The notes beneath the pieces were generated by a model. That model saw only the letters and a program-made list of their open reading frames with translations. It was not told the DNA's origin and ran no database searches. This document shows positions 46,214-54,299 of a stretch of 64,000 nt of DNA, in pieces. The stretch's first letter is position 1; every line of letters starts with the position of its first letter. The DNA is from Rothia mucilaginosa (GTDB taxonomy: Bacteria; Actinomycetota; Actinomycetes; Actinomycetales; Micrococcaceae), in NCBI RefSeq assembly GCF_001548235.1, contig NZ_AP014938.1:62001-126000 (forward strand), in the 5' to 3' direction. Both the position numbers and the translations under genes were made by a program.

Positions 46214-46300
46214 CTACAGGATGAGGGCATCCGATTCGGTCGCTTCACCGAGTCGCTCCGCTATCGGTAGATTCGTTGGTCTGGGTTGGAAGTCGCTATC
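46214..46300 (-). pseudogene. cas2 C-terminal fragment
   Basis: Translating toward the stop at 46214 gives ...LPIAERLGEATESDALIL, whose end matches the intact Cas2 C-terminus EVTESDALIL. Only ~25-30 codons remain. Together with the duplicated downstream flank it shows that a second cas2-leader unit once lay beyond array 1. Confidence 0.7.
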
Positions 46301-46343
46301 GGAGAGTGTCTCTGCTTTTGCGCGTTGAAATCTTAAAGGGAAC

Positions 46344-46384
46344 TGCCCCGGTCTGGAGACCATGACAGTTTCCAGAACGGGGCA
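46344..46384 (-). terminator. Hairpin at distal end of array 1
   Basis: TGCCCCG-TCTGGA pairs with TCCAGA-CGGGGCA across a 13-base loop with one mismatched base. It lies just beyond the oldest repeat, where pre-crRNA transcription on the - strand would end. Confidence 0.55.
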
Positions 46385-46420
46385 ATGTAACCCGCATTGG
46401 GCACCTGGGTTTAGGAGTAG

Positions 46421-47379
46421 GTTCCTTCGAAAGTCCCCGCCCGAAGGCGGAGAAATGCCGGAACATTGCCCAGCGGCTCAGCGGTTTTATCGCCTCAATG
46501 AAAGCCCCTCCACCAGGAGAGAACATCTCATAATATGCACCTGACTTATTGAATGTATGAGTCCTCAATGAAAGTCCCCACCCGAAAGCGGGGAAATGGG
46601 CTTGATTTGAGCTCAGAGACCCTTGATGGCTGGCCTCAATGAAAGTCCCCGCCCGAAAGCGAGGAAATAGCTAGCTAAAAACTAGCATGTTATGGCGCAA
46701 CAGAGACTACTACGGCACGAGACTCTCGCGGATTACGTACCCAAAGTGTACATCACGCAATATCTATGCTTACCGCAGCATCGTCATCCGAAGGCGGAGA
46801 AATTAAGCCGCGACCAGGCCCGAAATGCTGGACTTGCCGCCTCAATGAAAGTCCCCGCCCGAAGGCAGAGAAATCGCGTCCAACGAGACAGCCTACTTCT
46901 TCGGCAGTCAGGCCTCAATGAAAGCCCTTCCAAAAAGGACGGGAAATGCCGATCGCGTCGATAGCCTCCTTAGTCGTGCCACCGCCTCAATGAAAGTCCC
47001 CGCCTGAAGGAGGAGAAATACGGCGTCTCGACGTTCATTGCTGGAGGTGTCCTTGCCTCAATGAAAGTCCCCACCCGAAGGCGGAGAAATCTCAATCCCA
47101 GGAAGCCATAATCAGCCTCAACAGGCCCTCAATGAAAGTCCCCGCCCGAAGACGGGGAAATCGCTTGCGCGGGTCGCGGTAGGGCAACGCGCATGAGATG
47201 CCTCAATGAAAGTCCCCACCCGAAGGCGGAGAAATTTTCGCTCACGCAGAGACTCGGGATAAGGCTATCGAGCCTCAATGAAAGTCCCCGCCCGAAGGTG
47301 GGGAAATCAGGAAGGCGTACACGAAATCGCCGGGCTCCTGCCAGCCTCAATGAAAGTCCCCGCCCGAAGGCGGGAAAAT
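46421..47379 (-). CRISPR. CRISPR array 1 (~12 repeats)
   Basis: 36-base repeats, written on the + strand as CCTCAATGAAAG-TCCCCGCCCGAAGGCGGAGAAAT with variants, and spacers mostly 36-38 bases. The stem is CCGCC/GGCGG with a CGAA loop. Repeats toward the left are degenerate, and one 133-base stretch (46670-46802) has only half a repeat. One repeat (46911-46946) is of the array 2 type. The leader is at the right (47380 on), so transcription is from the - strand and the crRNA handle is ATTGAGGC. Confidence 0.95.
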
Positions 47380-47605
47380 AAAAGTATACCAAGCAGCCAT
47401 TCAGACATTCAGGCATTCAAACACTATTGACAAACCAAAAACATCACGCGAGCGACACGCTAAGATTACGTCACGTGCCAGGTTCTCGCGGAGACAGACA
47501 AAGCCTCCAAAGGCCATTATCCCCACCTCTGTTACCTGTCCGCAATCGAACTCGTCATTCCTCCGCTCCCCTGCCGCGCGTCGCTAGCGAATGAGCAGCA
47601 CGCGG
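47380..47605 (-). promoter_or_regulatory. Leader of array 1
   Basis: Lies between cas2 and the array. On the - strand TATACT sits ~6 bases from the first repeat, preceded by TGAATG repeats. About 110 bases (ACGCGAGCGACACGC, GTCACGTGCCAGGTTCTCGC) match the leader of array 2. Its cas2-proximal part is duplicated at 46169-46210. Confidence 0.8.
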
Positions 47606-47905
47606 CTAGAGAATGAGTGCATCCGATTCGGTCACCTCGCGCGCCCGGCCAATGTAGCTGAAGGTCGGCTCGTCAAGGCGGGCCAGCAGCCCCAGGTCGC
47701 AGAAGAGTACCGAATCCTCATCCGGATCGATAAGGTCCTGAACCTCATCTTTGATGCGCCGAACCTTAGCCGGGGCCGCATCCACAATGAAGACGCTGTA
47801 CTGAATTCGGTCCCCATAGCTAAGAATGAGCTTGGCCAGCTTGGCGCGCCGCCGGTCGCTGGGCACATCGTAAGCAATGAGTGTTCGTCGGGCGTCATCA
47901 CGCAT
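47606..47905 (-). CDS. cas2: Cas2 adaptation endoribonuclease-like protein
   Basis: 99 residues. The ferredoxin-like core opens LIAYDVPSDRRRAKLAKLI, with the conserved Asp of beta-1, followed by RIQYSVFIVDA and LFCDLG, and ends EVTESDALIL. Cas2 dimers bridge Cas1 dimers during spacer capture. The start overlaps the stop of the cas4/cas1 gene as TAATG. The gene is directly followed by the leader of array 1. A fragment of a second cas2 lies at 46214-46300. Confidence 0.94.
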   Translation of the reverse strand: MRDDARRTLIAYDVPSDRRRAKLAKLILSYGDRIQYSVFIVDAAPAKVRRIKDEVQDLIDPDEDSVLFCDLGLLARLDEPTFSYIGRAREVTESDALIL

Positions 47906-49515
47906 TATCGTACGGTCACCCCCGTGTACTCGCGGGTGGTTCCGTTGATGACGCCCAGGAGCATGCGGGCCTGCACCTCAATAGCGCGGCGCCACGTCAC
48001 CGAGTACCCGTAGGTGGGGTGGGTAATCTCTGTGGCCATGCGCTTCTCGAACGCGGCGATGACGGTCTTCCGCCCTTCGGGTGTGAGCCGGTAGCTGCCA
48101 CCAACCGCGGTGAAGGTCGACGCCTTGACCTGCTTCCTATTGATAAGAGACACCACCACAGAATCCGCGATGACGGCACGGAACTCTTCCATGAGGTCAA
48201 GCGCGAGCGCCGGCTTATTGCGAGAGCTGCTGTGCAGGAACCCGGCGTGAGGGTCAAGCCCGCACGTGAGAATCGCACGAATACACTCCGAACTGAGCAT
48301 ACCGTAGGCGTAGTTCAGCAGGATGTTGATGGGGTCGTTGGCTCCTCTCCCCTGCCGCCCGGTCCAGGTCCAGCCGAGTTCGGTGAGCACGTCTTCTTTG
48401 AGCATGGTCGCGAAGTTGCCGAAGTAGAGCGAGGCGGCTTCACCTTCGAGGCCGAGCATCTCCGGGATTGAGGTAGCTTGCGGCGTGTGCTTCTGAATGT
48501 CTCGCATGGTGCGGCATACGTCTGCGGCGTGTCCGTTGCGGCGTAGCAGGGTGGCTTGGTTTGAGATTTTGCTGGCAATCATGGCGGCCGCTATGGGCAG
48601 GTGCCCCTGCGCTGAGAGTACGTGCTGTTGCACGCGGGCTAGGCCGTTGGGCCCGGTGCCGGGTTGTGACCAGCCGTAGACCCTGCCGGTGCTGGAGCAC
48701 CAGATGATGGTGCAGTTGCGCCACATGAGTTCCCGCAGGAGCGCGGAGGAAACGTCGATGTTTCCGTGGACGACGAGGCTGTGCACGCGTTCGAGGGGGA
48801 CACTGCTGATTGTTTCGCCGAGGTGCTGCACGATGAGGCGCCCTTGCTGGACGGTCGCTCTTGATCCTTGCGTGGTGAGGTGCGCTACTTGGCTGTCGGG
48901 GTTGCTAGCGACGACGCGGGTAATGTTTTCTTTTCCGTGGGATTCGTCGGGTAGGCACACCGAGATGTGGGAGCACCAGCTACAGCGAGGTGAGTCTTCG
49001 AGAGGTTGCGGTGCTGTTGGGTTGTCGATGAGTGCGCGGGTGGTGTGCACGTATTCTTCTGCGGTGCGGATGTCTTCATCTGAGATGTCGACGGGCACGG
49101 TTTTGTTGTGGTTGGTGAAGTGCACCGCACATTCGCTGACAGTTTCGCCGGCTTCTTCGAGGCAGATTTTTTGGAGGGCGAGCTGCACCCTGTGGGCGGG
49201 CGTAACGGATGCATTGCGGCGTACGGGGGTTGCTTTGTATTCGATGATGCGGGTAGAACCGTCTTCTTGCGGTTCGAGGGCGTCGCACCGTCCGGTGAGC
49301 CCGAGACGTGTTGATGAGATGGTGACTGCGCGCTGTTGCGTGCCACGGGATGTTTTGGGGTCGTCGACTCGTTTGTGGGCGGATTGCCCTTCTTGCATTT
49401 GTGAGGTGTCGGTCTTTTCGCCATTGGATTCGATCCATGCGCGGCGGGGGCAGTACACGGTGTGCATGACGAGTGAGATAGGAAGTTCGTCGCCTGCACT
49501 GTAGGGGGTAGACAT
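47905..49515 (-). CDS. cas4-cas1: Cas4-Cas1 fusion protein
   Basis: 536 residues. The N-terminal ~190 residues are Cas4: YCPRRAW (Cys22) and CSWCSHISVC (Cys178, 181 and 187) form the 4Fe-4S site, and GRCDALE with IIEYKAT (Asp78, Glu92, Lys94) is the RecB-like nuclease centre. The remainder is Cas1: EGEAASLYF (Glu357 or 359), LDPHAGFLH (His428) and LALDLMEEFR (Asp440/Glu443). The fusion is characteristic of type I-G adaptation modules; it trims prespacers by PAM and integrates them. It is expressed with cas2, apart from the interference operon. Confidence 0.95.
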   Translation of the reverse strand: MSTPYSAGDELPISLVMHTVYCPRRAWIESNGEKTDTSQMQEGQSAHKRVDDPKTSRGTQQRAVTISSTRLGLTGRCDALEPQEDGSTRIIEYKATPVRRNASVTPAHRVQLALQKICLEEAGETVSECAVHFTNHNKTVPVDISDEDIRTAEEYVHTTRALIDNPTAPQPLEDSPRCSWCSHISVCLPDESHGKENITRVVASNPDSQVAHLTTQGSRATVQQGRLIVQHLGETISSVPLERVHSLVVHGNIDVSSALLRELMWRNCTIIWCSSTGRVYGWSQPGTGPNGLARVQQHVLSAQGHLPIAAAMIASKISNQATLLRRNGHAADVCRTMRDIQKHTPQATSIPEMLGLEGEAASLYFGNFATMLKEDVLTELGWTWTGRQGRGANDPINILLNYAYGMLSSECIRAILTCGLDPHAGFLHSSSRNKPALALDLMEEFRAVIADSVVVSLINRKQVKASTFTAVGGSYRLTPEGRKTVIAAFEKRMATEITHPTYGYSVTWRRAIEVQARMLLGVINGTTREYTGVTVR

Positions 49516-49742
49516 CGGTGTCTCCTTGGTGTGAGCGAATATGGTGGGCAGTCAGCATTGGCTGCTTGGTTTTGAGGGTAGCACCGCGGTGGGGTGTTTT
49601 GGCTTATCAGCAAGTTTATGACGCAGATTCGGCGTGTTGAGTTTTTCTGCTGGGCCCCATGGAGGAGGCGGGTAGCAGCTGGTGGGTGGGGCTTGCGGTT
49701 GGTGTTTTGACCTGGTTGCTTCCTGCGCGGCAAAAAGGAAAA
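49516..49742. other. Gap upstream of cas4/cas1
   Basis: No gene is supported. The cas4/cas1 promoter should lie here on the - strand. A ribosome site AAGGAGAC precedes the cas4/cas1 start. Confidence 0.4.
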
Positions 49743-49780
49743 GCTCCGTTCCTGGACTGTGATGGGTCAAGGAACGGAGC
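49743..49780 (-). terminator. Terminator at distal end of array 2
   Basis: GCTCCGTTCC pairs perfectly with GGAACGGAGC across 18 bases, followed on the - strand by TTTTCCTTTTT. It separates the array 2 transcript from the cas4/cas1 operon. A decayed repeat lies between it and the first good repeat. Confidence 0.8.
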
Positions 49781-50872
49781 AGGAATAGGTTAGGGAAAGT
49801 CCCTACAAAAACTGTAGGGAAGGTTGAGGTGTTTCCTGCGCAAGCAGGGATGAGCCGCCCTCAATGAAGGTCCCTAGGAAAAGGAAGGGAAATACCCATT
49901 GACCCGGAGGCATGCCCTCCACGGTGTACCCTCAATGAAAGTCCCTCCAAATAGGACGGGAAATTTGACTGAAAGTGCTGTCAAGGACCTTTTTCGCAAC
50001 ACCTCGATGAAAGGTCCCCGCCCAGGGCGGAGAAATGTAGCCTGCAGTATCAGCCTGGCGAGCTTCCATAGACCAGCCTCAATGAATGTCCTTCCAAAAA
50101 GGAAGGGAAAAGCCAATACACCATGGGGTCACCATAAAGGTGCGCCAGACTCAATGAAAGTCGCCACCCGAAGGTGGAGAAATTGAACCCACGCATTCGT
50201 ATCCGTGCCCACTAGCCCGCCTCAATGAAAGCCCTTCCTAAAAGGAAGGGAAATCGCGCCGCTGACGGACGATAACGGCAACCCAATCGAGCCTCAATGA
50301 AAGCCCCTCCAAGAAGAAGGGAAAATTCGCCGTTGCGCTCAGGGAAATAATATCGGAACACCTCGCCTCAATGAAAGCCCCTCCAAAAAGGAAGGGAAAT
50401 GTTCAACTTCCACACCACGTAGCTGGTGCATTCGCCGCCTCAATGAAGGTCCCTACGGAGAGTAGGGAAATGATGACCTGACCGCCCCTTGCCTGAACCT
50501 CGTCCACGCCTCAATGAAAGCCCTTCCCAAAAGGAAGGGAAATTCCCGTGTAGGGAGGTGGGAGGTCAAGAGCATTGGCCTCAATGAAAGTCCCTACAAA
50601 ACTGTAGGGAAATCATAGCCAGCTCGCCCGTAATCGTGTTAATGTCCACGCCTCAATGAAAGTCCCTCCCAAAAGGAAGGGAAATTGGAAGAGCGCTACG
50701 GTGCAGAGGTGCCGCTAGACTTGCCTCAATGAAAGCTCCTCCAAAAAGGAAGGGAAATCGTTGCCTTGAAGGGTACGCCGTCGGAGGTGACGCCGCCTCA
50801 ATGAAAGTCCCAACAAAAAGGTAGGGAAAGGGAAATGGGTAGGTTACCTCTCCACCCGTGAGTCATTCTCTG

Positions 50873-50983
50873 GCCTCAATGAAATTCTACACCTCAAGGT
50901 GCAGAACAAACGGTCCAGCAGTCGTCCTGGGGGTCGTCACAACAGTCTGTCTTCTTGAAAGTCCCCACAACAAAGTAGAAAAA
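50873..50983 (-). repeat. Array-embedded two-hairpin module, copy 1
   Basis: A variant repeat with the stem CTACACC-TCAA-GGTGCAG, then AACAAACGGTCCAGCAGTCG, then a degenerate repeat beginning CTTGAAAG. Grouped with copy 4 by the AACAGTCT tail. Confidence 0.8.
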
Positions 50984-51526
50984 TCGGCGGGATATCCGTC
51001 TGTGCTACAGCCTGCTGAACTTTTCAGTAAAAGTCTCCGTTAGAAAACGGAGAAATCTTTTGATTACGGCCAATTTGCCGTGGACTACATGCCTCAATGA
51101 AAGCCCATCCAAAAAGGAAGGGAAATCACCGGTGCAGTACATTTGCCACTGAACCTGGTCGCGGCCTCAATGAAAGCCCCTCCAAAAAGGAAAGAAAATG
51201 ATTCCAGGGCGTGAGGGAGTGCCGAGGCTGAGCCCGCCTCGATGAAAGCCCTCCCAAATAGGAAGGGAAATCGACCTCTCGGGTAGCTTCGTCCGTAAAG
51301 CCTACACACCTCAATGAAAGCCCCTCCAAAAAGGAAGGGAAATGGCCTTGCCTTCCAGCAGCCAGCTAGGGCCAGACATGCGGCCTCAATGAAAGCCCTT
51401 CCTAAAAGGAAGGGAAATCGGCGAAAGGTCGCGGCCTCGATAAGCTGTGCCCGGCCTCAATGAAAGCCCTTCCCAAAAGGAAGGGAAATTCGCGACTGAG
51501 AGTCCAGCCGGTCGCTTCCCCGATGA

Positions 51527-51633
51527 GCCTCAATGAAAGTCTACACCTCAAGGTACAGAACAAACGGCCCCGCGGTTATCCGGGGGATATTGATCTGTCT
51601 TATTGGAAATCCCCACAAGCTGATGGGAATAAT
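51527..51633 (-). repeat. Array-embedded two-hairpin module, copy 2
   Basis: CTACACC-TCAA-GGTACAG, then a second hairpin with CCCCG/CGGGG arms, then ATATTGATCTGTCTTATTGG and a decayed repeat. Confidence 0.8.
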
Positions 51634-52243
51634 CTTTTCAGATTTCGGGGCAAACGTCTCGGTGAGGCCTTAATGAAAGCCCTTCCCAAAAGGAAGGGAA
51701 CTACCGTTGCACTCAGAGAAATAATAGCGGAACACCTCGCCTCAATGAAAGTCCATCCAAAAAGGAAGGGAAATAGCTTGCACAGCACCATCCAACTCCT
51801 CCTGACCGGCCTCAATGAAAGCCCTTCCGAAAAGAAAGGGAAATACAGGTAGCAGCTCGAACCTCGGGTCTGCGTGCCCGCGCCTCAACGAAAGCCCCTC
51901 CAAAAAGGAAGGGAAATGGAAGCTGCGGCTGAAGGTGAAGTGTACGTTCCAAAGCCTCAATGAAAGCCCCTCCAAAAAGGAAGGGAAATCCGGCTTCGGC
52001 AAAAGAACCGTTTGAATGGCCTACAAAGCCTCAATAAAAGTCCCTACACAACTGTAGGGAAATCCAACAGGCCACTAGCAACCATATAGTTCAGCTGCCC
52101 TCAATGAAAATTCCTACGAAAAGGTAGGGAAATCCAGTGCAGCGGGTAGAAATCTTCTCCGCAAAACCGCCTCAATGAAAGCCCTTCCGAAAAGGAAGGG
52201 AAATGGTCACACAGGCAGGGTCATTACGTCCCGCAGTGGCGGC

Positions 52244-52351
52244 ACCTCAATGAAAGTCTACATCTCAAGGTACAGAACAAGCTGTCCCACGGTCATCTTG
52301 AGAGGACGTTGATCTGCCTTACTGAAAGTCCCTCCAAATAGGAAGGGAAAT
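52244..52351 (-). repeat. Array-embedded two-hairpin module, copy 3
   Basis: CTACATC-TCAA-GGTACAG, then GTCCCACGGTCATCTTGAGA, then GTTGATCTGCCTTACTGAAAG and a normal-stem repeat. Confidence 0.8.
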
Positions 52352-52387
52352 GATGACCTATATCGGGCAGGCGATGCTCAAGGGCTG

Positions 52388-52497
52388 GCCTCAATGAAAG
52401 TCTACACCTCAAGCTGCTGAACAAACGGTCCAGCAGTCATCCTGGACCATCACAACAGTCTAGTTTCTTGAAAGTCCCTACAAAGTTGCAGGGAAAT
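52388..52497 (-). repeat. Array-embedded two-hairpin module, copy 4
   Basis: The first stem is damaged (CTACACCTCAAGCTGCTG). The second is perfect: GGTCCAG-CAGTCAT-CCTGGACC. The tail is CACAACAGTCTAGTTTCTTG, as in copy 1. Confidence 0.8.
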
Positions 52498-53651
52498 ATG
52501 GCGTAGCCGCTGGTTTCGCTCATCCACAGTTGACCTCAATGAAAGCCCATCCAAAAAGGAAGGGAAATCCCTCTGCTCAACCTCCCGGGGCTCCAGGCTC
52601 TGAGGCCTCGATGAAAGTCCCTCTCAAAAGGATGGGAAATGCACGCCCTTACTAATCTTACCGCCTCGGTCATAAGCCTCAATGAAAGCCCCTCCAAAAA
52701 GGAAGGGAAATTCTTCTAGGGTGGTGCGTAGCGCGTCAAGCTGCTCGCCTCAATGAAAGCCCTTCCAAAAAGGAAGGGAAATTTCCAGCCAAGCCGCCCG
52801 TCAATGTCGCCGGTGGTGGAGCCTCAATGAAAGCCCTTCCAAAAAGGAAGGGAAATACAACAACCCCTCAGCCGCGCCTCCCGGTCACAAGCCTCAATGA
52901 AAGCCCTTCCAAAAAGGAAGGGAAATAACAACTGCCCCTACCCCATCCCCTTCGAAGCAGTGCCTCAATGAAAGCCCTTCCGAAAAGGAAGGGAAATGCC
53001 GCATGATTTTCACGCAGGCTATTTTGCGCGCCCGGCCTCAATGAAAGCCCTTCCAAAAAGGCAGGGAAATGTGATTCTCCAAGGGGCCGTAGCCTACGTT
53101 CTGCTTTGGATTGGCCTCAATGAAAGCCCTTCCGAAAAGGAAGGGAAATACATTGGCCAAAAAATGGTCTATTTCATCTCCGGTGCCTCAATGAAAGCTC
53201 TTCCGAAAAGGAAGGGAAATTCGACCCCAGAACATTCTCAGCCTCCACCAAATCCGCCTCAATGAAAGCCCTTCCGAAAAGGAAGGGAAATGATGTAGCT
53301 GAGCCACACGTAGCCGTTGTTCGCGACGCCTCAATGAAAGCCCTTCCCATAAGGAAGGGAAATGAACGTTGCCTGGGAAAAGGGTAACACCAAAGTGAAC
53401 GCCTCAATGAAAGCCCTTCCCATAAGGAAGGGAAATCATGGCGGTGGTCTTGCCGCGGCCACTGCGGCCTGCGCCTCAATGAAAGCCCTTCCTAAAAGGA
53501 AGGGAAATCCTGTGCTACGCGCGCCGGGTCGCCGGGCTCCTTGCCTCAATGAAAGTCCCTCCCAAAAGGAAGGGAAATTGGTGTCTGAGCGGCCGTCGTT
53601 GGGGCCTACGGCGACGCCTCAATGAAAGCCCCTCCGAAAAGGAAGGGAAAT

Positions 53652-53724
53652 CTGCGTTGGCTCGTGAGGGCATGCTCGGCGAATCTGACCCTCAATGAAA
53701 GTCCCTCCGAAAAGGAAGGGAAAT
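53652..53724 (-). repeat. Duplicated spacer-repeat unit, copy 1 (zapE-like spacer)
   Basis: A 37-base spacer plus its right-hand repeat, identical to 54227-54299. The first 25 bases (+ strand) match the 3' part of zapE in this window. Confidence 0.9.
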
Positions 53725-53974
53725 CGTTGGTGGGGTCGGGGGTGCTGGGGCAGCTGGTGCCTCAATGAAAGCCCTTCCAAAAAGGTAGGGAAATTGATTC
53801 GCTGGAAGAATTCAATCGTCACTGCCTGGCCTCAAGGCAAGTCTCTGCTAAAAGGCAGAGAAGTCGTTAGGCAACGGTACGATTGACGAAGGCACCGGCG
53901 AGCCTCAATGAAAGTCTCTACAAAACTGTAGGGAAATAACCTGACTGGCGGCTACTTGATACAGAAACATCCGT

Positions 53975-54082
53975 GCCTCAATAAAAGTCTACACCTCAAG
54001 GTGCAGAACAAACGGTCCCACAGTCATCTTGGGGGGATATTGATCTGTCTTATTGAAAGCCCCTACAAAACTGCAGGGAAAT
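53975..54082 (-). repeat. Array-embedded two-hairpin module, copy 5
   Basis: CTACACC-TCAA-GGTGCAG, then CCCACAGTCATCTTGGGG (second hairpin, CCCA/TGGG), then ATATTGATCTGTCTTATTGA and a repeat with the stem CCCCTAC..TGCAGGG. Confidence 0.8.
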
Positions 54083-54226
54083 TCGGCGCGTTCTTGATAA
54101 ATTCATCCGGCGGTACAAGGCCTCAATGAAAGCCCTTCCCAAAAGGAAGGGAAATTTAGCACTTTGAATGTACCGCGGATTTTCTCCGCGGCCTCAAAGA
54201 AAGTCCCTACGAATAGGTAGGGAAAT

Positions 54227-54299
54227 CTGCGTTGGCTCGTGAGGGCATGCTCGGCGAATCTGACCCTCAATGAAAGTCCCTCCGAAAAGGAAGGGAAAT
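54227..54299 (-). repeat. Duplicated spacer-repeat unit, copy 2 (zapE-like spacer)
   Basis: Identical to 53652-53724. The left-hand repeats of the two copies differ, so the duplicated unit is spacer plus right repeat. Confidence 0.9.

Noticed and set aside
45865..46248. 127-codon frame on the - strand between csb1 and array 1
   Set aside because: It overlaps the fossil cas2 and leader duplication in a different frame and shows no domain.
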